Under the pieces are notes generated by a model that saw only the letters and a list, made by a program, of their open reading frames with translations, searched no databases and was not told the DNA's origin. Source: Streptomyces sp. P9-A2 (GTDB taxonomy: Bacteria > Actinomycetota > Actinomycetes > Streptomycetales > Streptomycetaceae). From it: DNA of 64,000 nucleotides. Both the position numbers and the translations under genes were made by a program. The stretch's first letter is position 1, and each line of letters opens with the position of its first letter. The stretch spans positions 5,952,001 through 6,016,000 of the forward strand of contig NZ_JAZIFX010000001.1 of assembly GCF_036634175.1 (NCBI RefSeq). The letters run 5' to 3'. Positions 26,217-35,100 of this stretch are shown piece after piece.

Positions 26217-26984
26217 TCAGCCCGCGTTGACCTCCTCACGGAACTCCTCCAGGGGCATGACCTGGCCGGCCTTCGGAAGGACGATGCTGGTCTCCTTGCC
26301 GAAGTCGGTGTACGTCGTGCGGCTTTTGCGCCCGTCGCGCGTCGACTCCATCTTCAGCAGACGAGCAGGGTCCTCCTCACTGATGTAGTAGACGTCCGAA
26401 GTGGACCCCGATGCCGCCGCAACGGCCTGCGCTGGCACTCCCTCGATCTCGGTGTCCTTGTCGGGGGCGAACGTGCCGGGCGGTACGGCGAAGTAGGCAT
26501 CGCATCCCTGCCCGCTCTCAGTGGTCACATAGGTGTCGTCGAGCCGGTCGGGAACGGTGATCTGTACGCCCTTGGACTGCAGGTTCTTCGCCAGCAGATC
26601 CGCACTCATATAGGTCACGCCATCCTTGCAGTACATGTCACCCCCAGTTCCGACGAGCTTGATGTGCAGGCCCTGGGAGGGGTTCCACCGGATCTCCTGC
26701 TGCCCTTCGTCGAAGGCAGTGGTCGTGCCGATGGCGCTGAACGGCGTCTTCCGCATGGTCTCGTTCACCTGCTCGATGCGAGCGTCGGCGGAGGTCTCCC
26801 CGAGCGCCGTACTGCTGGTCGTTGCGGGGGAGGGGGACGTGCTGTGTCCAGCCTCGTCCTTGTCGGAAGCAGGGCTGCAGGCGAGCGCGGTTGTGGCGAG
26901 CAGCGCGGTGAGGGCAAGCGAACGCCGCACTGCACGGGCACGAGTCGACTCCGTGCCCATGTGTGACAGAGGGGTATTGCTCAT
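26217..26984 (-). CDS. Lipoprotein, LprG/LppX-like
   Basis: About 255 residues. A twin-Arg-like basic start (ARAVRRS) and hydrophobic core end in the lipobox TALAC, so the mature protein is lipidated on Cys and sits on the outer face of the membrane. The Ser/Thr-rich linker and the domain with YCKDGVTYMSADLL, DVYYISEEDPARLLKMEST and SRTTYTDFGKETSIVLPKAGQVM resemble the LppX/LprAFG fold of actinobacterial lipoproteins, which bind lipid-like ligands in mycobacteria. The start is uncertain: GTG 26996, ATG 26984 or ATG 26960 are in frame; I chose 26984 because AAGGA lies at a more usable distance. Its upstream side abuts a broken transposase gene. Confidence 0.78.
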   Translation of the reverse strand: MSNTPLSHMGTESTRARAVRRSLALTALLATTALACSPASDKDEAGHSTSPSPATTSSTALGETSADARIEQVNETMRKTPFSAIGTTTAFDEGQQEIRWNPSQGLHIKLVGTGGDMYCKDGVTYMSADLLAKNLQSKGVQITVPDRLDDTYVTTESGQGCDAYFAVPPGTFAPDKDTEIEGVPAQAVAAASGSTSDVYYISEEDPARLLKMESTRDGRKSRTTYTDFGKETSIVLPKAGQVMPLEEFREEVNAG

Positions 26985-27004
26985 CAGTTGAGACACTTCC
27001 TTGA

Positions 27005-27484
27005 ATCATTGAGCTCGTTCACTGTTGCCTCTCCCATTACTCGATCGGCGACGACACCCTGTGGGGCGTCAACCGTCGCCGCAAAGGGGCGGCCAACACC
27101 CTGGCGGCACTGAAGTCGATCCGGGCTGCCCGCCCGGACGGCGCCCCGATCTACGTGATCCTGGATCATCTCTCCGCCCACAAGGGAGTGAAGATCCGCG
27201 CCTGGGCGAAGAAGAACAAGGTCGAGCTGTGCTTCACTCCGACCAACGCCTCCTGGGCGAACCCGATCGAGGCACACTTCGGGCCGCTGCGGCAGTTCAC
27301 CATGGCCAACTCCCACCATGCGAACCACACCGTCCAGACCCGAGCCCTGCACGCCTATTTGCGCTGGCGCAACGTCAATGCCCGCCACCCCGACGTCCTG
27401 GCCGCTCAACGCCGCGAACGCGCCCGCATCCGCAGTGAGAAAGGCCTCCGCTGGGGCGGACGCCCACTCGCTGCCGCGGCGTGA
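27005..27484 (+). pseudogene. IS630-family transposase, 5'-truncated remnant
   Basis: The frame encodes only the C-terminal half of a DDE transposase of the IS630/DDE_3 type: the strand YVILDHLSAHKGV with the second catalytic Asp, then FTPTNASWANPIEAHFGPLR with the final Glu, and the tail RERARIRSEKGLRWGGRPL. The N-terminal helix-turn-helix and the first Asp are missing. Homology seems to start near 27038; an in-frame stop at 27002 closes the frame upstream. No intact terminal repeats are visible. It is a dead fragment marking past insertion in the secretion locus. Confidence 0.85.
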
Positions 27485-27524
27485 CCACCGTGCCGGACAG
27501 CCGGTCACAGCTCAGCGTTATGCC

Positions 27525-28214
27525 GTGAACCTTCCCATCAAGCGGGTGGAACCCGGCGGGCAGGAACCTCGAAGACGAGTTCGCGACCGTCCTCCTCATC
27601 CCACTGCTCTCCGACCTCAACGAAGCCAAAGCCCGAGATCGTGGCCAGGGATGCCACGTTGTCGGGGCTGATCGCCGCCCGCACAGTCGTCACTGCGGTT
27701 TCGGCCGTTGCCCGGCGGAGCAACTCGATCAGCGCGGATCGGGCATATCCCTGACGACGGAAGTCGGGAGCAACGGAGTAGCCGATCTCGACCATGCCGA
27801 CCTCATCAGGCGGTCCGTGGAACCCGGCATGTCCGACGACAAGACCCTTGTCGCCGACGACCGCTTGTCGCACCATCCACCGCGCCTGGCCGGGATCGGC
27901 GGCCATCTGGGCGAGCCGGAACTGCCATAGCCACCGTGCTCTGTCGGTCACGAAGTACTCGGTCAGCGAAACCCCGGCCACCCTGCTGGCTGCGGACAGG
28001 TCACCATCGAGCAAAGCGGACATCGCCCCGCCGGACAGCTCGACAAAACGTACACACTTCGGGCTCCGCGTGAACGGTCCCCAGTAATCGGCTTCATCTG
28101 TCACCTGCGGATGCTCGCCGACTAACCCAAAGGGCGTCCAACGATTTCGAAGCAACCCAACAGCCACTCCGCGACGTCATCTACCACCACGACCCCACCC
28201 CGGTGAACCTTCCC
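27525..28214. repeat. Pair of 12-base direct repeats flanking the acetyltransferase gene
   Basis: GTGAACCTTCCC occurs at 27525-27536 and 28203-28214 in the same orientation, on both sides of the GNAT gene and beside the transposase remnant. They could be relics of insertion-sequence ends or recombination points; chance is possible at this length. Confidence 0.5.
27538..28023 (-). CDS. GNAT-family N-acetyltransferase (RimJ/RimL-like)
   Basis: Cytoplasmic acetyl-CoA-dependent transferase of unknown substrate. The acetyl-CoA binding loop DFRRQGYARSALIELL, the preceding beta strand MVEIGYSVAP and the end ISPDNVASLATISGFGFVEVG are typical. I start at ATG 28023 (161 residues). The frame is open to 28167, and homologues may begin about a dozen residues earlier, but the codon there is GTA and not a start, so this copy may use an upstream start or be slightly trimmed. 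It lies between the transposase remnant and the second accessory cassette, flanked by 12-base direct repeats, so it is probably acquired cargo rather than part of secretion. Confidence 0.82.
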   Translation of the reverse strand: MSALLDGDLSAASRVAGVSLTEYFVTDRARWLWQFRLAQMAADPGQARWMVRQAVVGDKGLVVGHAGFHGPPDEVGMVEIGYSVAPDFRRQGYARSALIELLRRATAETAVTTVRAAISPDNVASLATISGFGFVEVGEQWDEEDGRELVFEVPARRVPPA

Positions 28215-28240
28215 GGCCACAGCACTAGGAAACGTGGTGC

Positions 28241-28420
28241 TCAACGGTCCGCGCGGTGGACGAAGTAGCTCACGACGATGAGTACGCCGAGCACCCCCAC
28301 GCCGAAGACACCGAGGGTCTTCCAGATCCCTTCTCCGCCCACCGCGGAGCGCACCCCGCCAGCGAGCCCGCCAACGGCCATGCAGATGCCCAGTACGAGT
28401 GTCCGTGAACTCTGGAACAC
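28241..28420 (-). CDS. 59-residue membrane protein, unknown function
   Basis: A short frame with GTG start at 28420 and AAGGG seven bases upstream. It encodes two hydrophobic helices (TLVLGICMAVGGLAGGV and TLGVFGVGVLGVLIVVSYFV) separated by a short polar turn (SAVGGEGIWK), ending HRADR, which predicts a two-span hairpin with positively charged ends. It lies 39 bases after the lipoprotein stop on the same strand, so it is likely the last gene of cassette 1. No homologue is recognised. A small membrane partner or immunity factor is possible. Confidence 0.65.
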   Translation of the reverse strand: MFQSSRTLVLGICMAVGGLAGGVRSAVGGEGIWKTLGVFGVGVLGVLIVVSYFVHRADR

Positions 28421-28459
28421 GATCAGCCCTTCGCTTTGCTTTTTAGCCAGTGCTGCTGC

Positions 28460-28975
28460 TCAAGGCTGGCATCCGAGCTTTTTCTTGTAGGCGTCGAAGT
28501 ATGAAGGGACGAGCTTCTCCAACAGGGCTTGCGACTCGTCGTTCCACTTCATGTCCTTGACTTCCAAAGACAGAACGTCGCCCTCCTCACTGACTCCAGG
28601 GCATGGGATCACTGTCGCTACCCCGCGATGCCAGGAGGCGAACTTACCTGCCTCGAAGTAGCGCAGACCTTTTACTTCATAGTCCTGGAAGAGGTCGCGC
28701 AGCTCATATCCACTCTCGTGCCAGTTGCCATCGCTGACAACAGCCTCGTTCCCGTCCACATACATGTGGCAGAACTGTCCTTCTTCCCGCGTGAAGTGCC
28801 CGGTGTCCTGCTTTAGTTCATTGCCATCGTGGAGCAGCGATTCTAGAACGCTCTTGCCTGCGGGAATGCCACAGATATTGTCTGGCACGGGGTATGAGAA
28901 CCCGTCGTCCGACGGGTTGCAGGCGGCGAGGGCGATGGTGAGGAGAGCGACAGTAAGTAGCCTTTTCGGTGGCAA
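28460..28975 (-). CDS. Small lipoprotein of cassette 1
   Basis: About 171 residues. With TTG 28975 as start, preceded by a GGGGGG stretch, the protein begins MPPKRLLTVALLTIALAAC, a textbook lipoprotein signal with Cys19 as the lipidation site. The mature part has FSYPVPDNICGIP, QFCHMY, VIPCPG and a C-terminal KKLGCQP, so three or four cysteines could form disulfides, and DLFQDYEVKGLRYFEAGKF in the middle. The frame is open to 29065 but that would overlap the end of the large WxG gene and bury the signal peptide. It occupies the same place as the anchored protein of cassette 2. No family name is known to me. Confidence 0.78.
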   Translation of the reverse strand: MPPKRLLTVALLTIALAACNPSDDGFSYPVPDNICGIPAGKSVLESLLHDGNELKQDTGHFTREEGQFCHMYVDGNEAVVSDGNWHESGYELRDLFQDYEVKGLRYFEAGKFASWHRGVATVIPCPGVSEEGDVLSLEVKDMKWNDESQALLEKLVPSYFDAYKKKLGCQP

Positions 28976-29054
28976 GGATGGCCCCCCGTTTCTGTTTTCC
29001 GCTCTAGGTACAGGAAGTGGTCTATTGAAGGATGTGGCGAGTGCGGAAGGCGTC

Positions 29055-31406
29055 TCAACCGCCACTTCCAGAGGAGTTCCACTGAGCGCTGTCAGAATGG
29101 CTGACGCCCGCCTGGGTGCGAACTGCTCGTTCGATGGCTTCTCTGGTTTCTATGTCGCTGTCTTCAAGATGCGAGAAGTAAGTGGTGACAGCTACGGCAG
29201 CCGCCTCCGTAGCCGCCTTCCTGCCCTCTGAGTACTCCTTCCCTGCACTCAGTTCAGCCTCGTCTGTCGTGTCCTTGTCGACGCTCTTCAAGACGCTTTC
29301 GGTTACGTCCTCCGCCAGCCAGTTGACCGGTTCCGTCACGATGGAGAAGGGGGCGGGGATGGCTTCCGTGCTGAGGCCCAGGATGCGGTTGACCCACTTG
29401 GCGTTGTCTGCTGCCGCCTCGTTGTATTCCGCGTTCGAGGCCGTGTGGTAGTCGTAGATGGCGTCAGCCCGCGCGTTGCTCATGATTCCCGCGATGGCAG
29501 CCCCCGGCGCGACCAGGTCCCCGACGCGCCCGCCGTCCTCCGAGGTGAGGCTCTTGCCCTCCGCTTTCAGGAACTCCTGCACCACGTTCGCGGTGTATGC
29601 CTGCTGGGCGGAGGTGATGGCGCTGTACGCGTCGGGTTCCTGGCCCACCAGGCCCAGGAACCTTTGCGCGTTGCCGAAATCAAGGTTGGCGGGGGAGCCG
29701 TTGACCGGGAAGGTCTTGCTGTCGGAGCCCTCCAGGTACATCGTCCGCTGGAAGTCGCCGATGTAGTCCGCCGCGATGTTGCCCAGGCTGTCGCGCAGGG
29801 CGTGGAGGGGGCCGGTCTCCGCGTCCTCCAGGTCGCCGTTCATGTTGTGCGTCAGCAGGCCCGGGTTCGTGGCGAACTTCTCCACGATGTCGTGGACCAG
29901 CTTCGCCTGTGCCGTGCTGTGCCTGACCGACGGGTCGATCGTGTCGCTGTTGTACGGGTGCCCTGTCGCGGCGGCCTCGAGGGCGTGGCCCAGAGCGTCC
30001 GGGCCGAAGGCGAGGGCCTTGCTCGTCGCCTCCTCATCCGCCAGGACGTTGGCGGTGTTCCTGTCGATCGGCCACTCGAAGTTCTTGTCCGTGAAGAGAG
30101 CGAGGTAGGACTTGAAGTCCGTCTTGCCCCCGGACTTGACCGTGCCGTCCTCGTTGTACGCCGTGGGCTTCTCCGTGAAGAACCGCTCGGCTGCCTCGGG
30201 GCTGTGCCCAAGTGCCTCCAGAACGCTGTTCAGCGGATCGTTGCCGCTGCCGAGTTTCCCGGAGGGGTTGAACCCGTAGCGGTCGTCGCTGCCGGCGGGC
30301 TTGTTGGACAGGAAGCGGTGAGGGTCGTCCTGGTGGAGTTGGGTGACGTGCTCCGCGATGGGTGCCAGGAACGCCGGATCGTAGTTCCCGTAGCGGAGCA
30401 GGCCGCCCAGGACCTGGTATCCGTAGGGCTTTTTCCACATACCGCGTTCCCACTCGATCTGCTGAGTGCCCAGCTTGCGGAACTCCGCGCCCCACGACGA
30501 GGGCAGGTGCTGCCGGTCCCCTCGAACGCTCTGCGGGGTGTAGGGGTCGGTCGCGTTGGCCAGGGCGTGGCCCATGTACTTCTGCAGGTCCTGTACGCCG
30601 GCCAGGCGGGTCTTCGAGGCGTCCTCACCGGTGCCGTCGATCGACAGGGCGGCGTAGAACTCGAGCGTCTGCCTCGGTCCGCCCAGGCCCTCGAAGAACT
30701 CGGTCGAGAACTCTCCGTCCTTCTCGCGTCCGTTGTGGCGCAGCAGTCGGTTCAGCTCCGCCAGTTCCCGGTCGGTCATGTCCTCGCGCCTCTTGGCGAG
30801 TTCCAGAGCGCGTTCGACCTGTGCGTCGTTGAGGGACCCGTACTTCGCGTGGCCTGCGTTGTACGGGGCGTTCCCGTGCGCCCGTTTGAGGGCCAGCCTG
30901 GTGGAGAGGTCGATGTCGCCGGCACGGGCGATCTTCCGTGTGATGGAGTCGGCGTAGCGCTGCCGCTCCTCCTCGGTGGAGTCCTTGCCGTGCTTGCCGC
31001 CGTTGCCGCCCTTCGCGTCGGCGCCCGACTCGGGCCGGACTCCCACACTCACCGTTCCGTCACCGTTGTCCTGAACGGTGTAACCCTTTTCCCCGGCCTC
31101 GTCGGTGAGCGTCCGGACACTCTTCTGTAGCGTTTCGAGTTCGTGGTGAGCGTCGTCGAGGACCTGGAAGATGCTGTCGGCCTCCGTGCGGAGGTCAGCG
31201 AACTCCTTGGCGGTCTTGTTCACGAACTCCCGTGTGACACCGGCGTTCACGCCTTCCCAGCGTGCGCGGTCGGACTTCTTCTTGAGGCCGTCACGTGCAT
31301 CGGTCTCGAGCTGTTTCAGGTGGGCGACCGCCTTCTTCCAGTCCGACACCGAGGTGCCTAACTTGCCGAGCTCCACCTGCATGAGGTCGTCGTAGGTGAT
31401 GGGCAT
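29055..31406 (-). CDS. Large protein with N-terminal WxG hairpin, candidate type VII substrate (cassette 1)
   Basis: 783 residues, no signal peptide. The start MPITYDDLMQVELGKL and the turn Trp50-Glu-Gly52 (RARWEGVNAGV) match, position for position, the protein encoded at 23259-25529. Helices continue to about 105, followed by a Gly/Lys-rich linker (GGNGGKHGKD) and a large, mostly helical domain with FFEGLGGP, NDPLNSVLEALGHSP, SAQQAYTANVVQEFL, the amphipathic TEPVNWLAEDVTESVLK and the tail GKEYSEGRKAATEAAA. Family: ESX/LXG-like secreted proteins of actinobacteria. Activity is unknown and no nuclease or NADase signature is evident. It starts 18 bases after the small partner gene, in one operon with it. 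Confidence 0.82.
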   Translation of the reverse strand: MPITYDDLMQVELGKLGTSVSDWKKAVAHLKQLETDARDGLKKKSDRARWEGVNAGVTREFVNKTAKEFADLRTEADSIFQVLDDAHHELETLQKSVRTLTDEAGEKGYTVQDNGDGTVSVGVRPESGADAKGGNGGKHGKDSTEEERQRYADSITRKIARAGDIDLSTRLALKRAHGNAPYNAGHAKYGSLNDAQVERALELAKRREDMTDRELAELNRLLRHNGREKDGEFSTEFFEGLGGPRQTLEFYAALSIDGTGEDASKTRLAGVQDLQKYMGHALANATDPYTPQSVRGDRQHLPSSWGAEFRKLGTQQIEWERGMWKKPYGYQVLGGLLRYGNYDPAFLAPIAEHVTQLHQDDPHRFLSNKPAGSDDRYGFNPSGKLGSGNDPLNSVLEALGHSPEAAERFFTEKPTAYNEDGTVKSGGKTDFKSYLALFTDKNFEWPIDRNTANVLADEEATSKALAFGPDALGHALEAAATGHPYNSDTIDPSVRHSTAQAKLVHDIVEKFATNPGLLTHNMNGDLEDAETGPLHALRDSLGNIAADYIGDFQRTMYLEGSDSKTFPVNGSPANLDFGNAQRFLGLVGQEPDAYSAITSAQQAYTANVVQEFLKAEGKSLTSEDGGRVGDLVAPGAAIAGIMSNARADAIYDYHTASNAEYNEAAADNAKWVNRILGLSTEAIPAPFSIVTEPVNWLAEDVTESVLKSVDKDTTDEAELSAGKEYSEGRKAATEAAAVAVTTYFSHLEDSDIETREAIERAVRTQAGVSHSDSAQWNSSGSGG

Positions 31407-31424
31407 GCCTGAGCTTCCCCCGCG

Positions 31425-31901
31425 CTACTCGAAGTATTTGCCGAGCTCCGAAACGGGCATCCCGGAGCCGTCTCTCCGCATGATGACGGCGGCGATCCCG
31501 GCGTCGTCGTCGGCGTGCAGCTTCTTGCTGAAGTCCAGGTGGTTGGAGATGTGGGCACAGGCCTGACGGACCGCCTTCACCTGGCTCCCCCAGACGGTCA
31601 GCGTCGTCATGAGTTCGTCACCCATGGCGAAGCCGGCCCGGGACAGTGCGGACGCCGCCTGGTGGGTGGAGCCGGCGTTGTCGGAGTTCAGGCCGGCACC
31701 GGCGATGTCCACCTTCTTCACGAGGTCACCGTGCAGGACGAAGGCGTCGTGCCCCACGGCACCGAGGTCGTCCTGCCGTACGACCAGGTCCGGCTTGCCG
31801 CCGGGGCCCGGTCCTTGAGCGGGCACCTGGTTCAACCGCATCGGCGTCGACTGCCGGTCGGCGGCCTGAGCCTTCAACTGTTCCCACTCGTCCCATGGCA
31901 T
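31425..31901 (-). CDS. Small WG-motif partner protein of cassette 1
   Basis: 158 residues, ATG at 31901 with GGGAG eight bases upstream. The start MPWDEWEQLKAQAADRQ is followed by PMRLNQVP, a Pro/Gly stretch, then helices with TLTVWGSQVKAVRQACAHI and a C-terminal VIMRRDGSGMPVSELGKYFE. The MRLNQ and WGxQV motifs are shared with the 146-residue protein of cassette 2. The helical region with a central Gly/Asn turn resembles an Esx-type hairpin. The longer open frame to 32153 runs through the repeated DNA upstream and is rejected. It lies 232 bases after eccC on the same strand. Confidence 0.8.
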   Translation of the reverse strand: MPWDEWEQLKAQAADRQSTPMRLNQVPAQGPGPGGKPDLVVRQDDLGAVGHDAFVLHGDLVKKVDIAGAGLNSDNAGSTHQAASALSRAGFAMGDELMTTLTVWGSQVKAVRQACAHISNHLDFSKKLHADDDAGIAAVIMRRDGSGMPVSELGKYFE

Positions 31902-32133
31902 GGGTTCCGCTCCCTTGTCGCAGTCAGTCAGACGCGGCCGTACTGGCCGTACGGGCCGTACTGGCCGTGCCGGTCTTGCGGGTCGCGCCGGTCGTACAGG
32001 CCGTGCCGGTTGTACTGGCGCTGCCGGCCGTGCCGGTTCTCTGCCGCGCGGCGCCTCGGAGAAGAGCCGCGACGGACCCCGCGCCGTCCGTCCCTGACCC
32101 CACCGGTCCGGAAGAACTGATGCCGGTGAACCG
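31902..32133. repeat. Short 9-base repeats in the gap between eccC and cassette 1
   Basis: From about 31936 to 32040 the gap is built from variants of a 9-base unit close to CCGTACTGG / CCGTGCCGG (at least eight copies, some degenerate). No gene is supported here: frames through it give only simple Pro-Val-Arg or Gln-Tyr-Gly repeats. It may hold the cassette promoter or be a slippage product. Confidence 0.6.
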
Positions 32134-35100
32134 TCAGAGCGCCTCCTCCGCAACGAGTCCCGTCTGTACCAACGGTCGCCCCCGCCGCCGGGACACGAAC
32201 ACGCCCCGCCCCGCGGGCATCGGCCGCGGCCGGACCCCGCCCAGGACGTCGCCCTCGGCCGGGTCGCCCGCCAGGACGACGCCCTGGGCGCCCAGCTCCT
32301 TGACGCGCTGCATGAAGGCCTCGTACGAGGCGCGGCTCGCGCCCGCCGTCGAGCGCGCGATGATGAAGCGAACGCCCACGTCCCGGGCGAACGGCAACAG
32401 TTCCGTCAGGCCGCTGAGCGGGTTGCCGCTCGACGTGGCGACGAGGTCGAAGTCGTCGATGACCACGTAGACCATCGGCCCCTGCCACCAGCTGCGCTCC
32501 CGGAGCTGCCGTGCGGTCACGTCGGCGGTGGGATTACGGCGCTTCATCAGATCGGCCAGGGCCGCCATGTGGTGTTCCATGGCGTTGGACATCGGAATGT
32601 ACTCGGCGAGGTGGGAGGCCGGTGTGACGCCCAGCAGGGAGCGTCGGTTGTCCACGACGAACAGCTTGCACTCGTCACCGGGGTAACGCGTCGTCAGCTG
32701 CTTGATCAGCAGGCGGAGCAGGTTCGACTTGCCGGACTCGCTCTCGCCGAAGACGAGGAAGAACGGGTCCTGGTCGAAGTCGACGAAGACGGGTTCCAGG
32801 TTGTTCTCGTCGAGCGCGAAGGCGACGCCGCGCTCCGGAAAACGGTTGCCCGGGGGCAGCTGCTCCGCCGGGAACTCGCGCGGCAGGAGGCGGACCGCGG
32901 GCGCGCCCGGCGCCTGCCAGTGCCGGGAGACCTCGGCCGTCAGCGCGGCGGTGGCGTCCGCCAGGTCCGTGTCGGAGGTCAGGCCGTCGATGCGCGGCAC
33001 CGCCGCCATGAAGTGCAGCTTCTGCGGTGCCTGACCGCGGCCGGGCACCCCGGTGGGGACGTTCGCGGCCACCTTGCGGTCCAGTTCGGAGTCCATCGTG
33101 TCGCCGAGCCGCAGCTCCAGCCGGTTCAGCAGGCTGTCCTTGAGCGCGGACCGCACCTCCATCGAGCGGGAGGCCGACAGGACCAGGTGGACACCGTGGC
33201 CGAGGCCCCGGGCGGCGATGTCGAGGATCACCTGGTCGAGTGCCTCGTAGTCGGCACGGAAGTTCCCCCAGCCGTCGATGACCAGGAAGACGTCGCCCCA
33301 CGGCTGGTCGGTGACCGAGATGTCGCCACGGGCACGCCGGGTCCGGAACTCGGCGATGGACGAGATGCCCGAGGTGCGGAAATACTCCTCACGACGGGTC
33401 AGGATGCCGTAGACCTCCGCGACCGTACGCCGTACCTTCTCCGGGTCCAGTCGCGAGGCGATGCCGCCGACGTGCGGGAGTCCGGCCACCGCGGCCATGC
33501 CGCCACCGCCGAAGTCCAGTCCGTAGAACTGCACCTCGTGGGGCGTGTGGGTGAGTGCGAAGGAGCAGATCAGCGAGCGCAGCAGCGTCGACTTGCCGGA
33601 CTGCGGACCGCCCAGGATCTGCATGTGGCCCGCGGCGCCCGAGAAGTCCACCCACAGCGGGTCGCGGCGCTGCTCGTACGGCTTGTCGACGATGCCGACG
33701 GGGACCACCAGCCGTCCGGCACCCTCGTAGCCGGGTTGGGTGAGACCCCGGCCCTCCACGGCGGTGAGGCCGGGCAGCAGCGCGTCCAGCGACGGCGGGC
33801 TGTCCAGCGGCGGCAGCCACACCTGGTGGGCCGCCGGACCCTGGGCCTCCAGCCGGCGGACGACGACGTCCAGCACGGTGTCCGCCAGCGCGTCGTCCAC
33901 CTCGCCGGCGCCGTCCGCCGAGTCCGCGCCCTGCCGCGGCACCGGCGCGTACCGCACCGGGACCTCGGCCGCCGTGAACAGCACCGGCCGCCGGTCCACC
34001 GGCAGCGGGCCGTCCGCGGACCCGGTCCCCTGCGAGCCGGAACGGTGGACGCCGGAGACGTACGCCGCCTTGAAGCGGACCATCTCGTCGGTGCCGAACT
34101 TCAGGAAGCCGGAGCCGGGCACGTTCGGCAGTCCGTACGCGTCCGGCACGCCCAGTGCCGCGCGCGACTCGGCGGCGGAGAAGGTGCGCAGACCGATGCG
34201 GTACGAGAGGTACGTCTCCAGGCCGCGCAGCCGTCCCTCCTCCAGCCGCTGCGAGGCCAGCAGCAGGTGCACGCCCAGCGACCGGCCGATGCGGCCGATC
34301 TGCACGAACATGTCGATGAAGTCCGGCTTCGCCGTCAGCAGTTCGCTGAACTCGTCGATGACCAGCAGCAGCGAGGGGATGGGCTGGAGCGGTGCGCCCG
34401 CCGCGCGCGCCTTCTCGTAGTCGTGGATGTTGGCGTAGTTGCCCGCGTCGCGCAGCATCTCCTGGCGGCGGTTGAGTTCGCCGCGGATGGAGTCGCCCAT
34501 GCGGTCGACGAGGGTGAGGTCGTCCGCCAGGTTGGTGATCACGGCCGCCACGTGCGGCATCTGCGCCATACCCGCGAAGGTCGCGCCGCCCTTGAAGTCC
34601 GCGAGGACGAAGTTCAGGTTCTCGGAGGAGTGGGTGACCGCGAGCCCCAGCACCAGCGTGCGCAGCAGTTCCGACTTGCCGGAACCCGTGGCGCCCACGC
34701 ACAGACCGTGCGGGCCCATGCCCTCCTGGGCCGCCTCCTTGATGTCGAGCATCACCGGACGGCCGTCCTCGCCGACGCCGATCGGCACCCGCAGCCGTTC
34801 CGCCTGGGACCGCGGCCGCCAGGTGCGCCGGGTGTCGACGGAGGCGGCGTCGCCCAGGTTCAGCAGATCCGTGAACTCCAGGTTCGCCAGCAGCGGTTCG
34901 TCGTCGTCCCCGCCCGAGACCATGCGCAGCGGCGCCAACTGCCGGGCCAGCGCCTCCGCGGACTCGTACGACAGGTCGTCGGGCGTTCCCTCGTAGACGA
35001 CACCGTGCGCCGACTCCAGGCGCAGCGAACGAGGCCGTACGAGGACGGAGAGGTCACCGTGGGCGACGGCCTGCTCGCCCCCGGCCAGCTCGACGACCGT

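Noticed and set aside
29445..31130. A 561-codon open frame on the plus strand
   Set aside because: Antisense to the large WxG gene, which has motif conservation with its paralogue; this frame has none.
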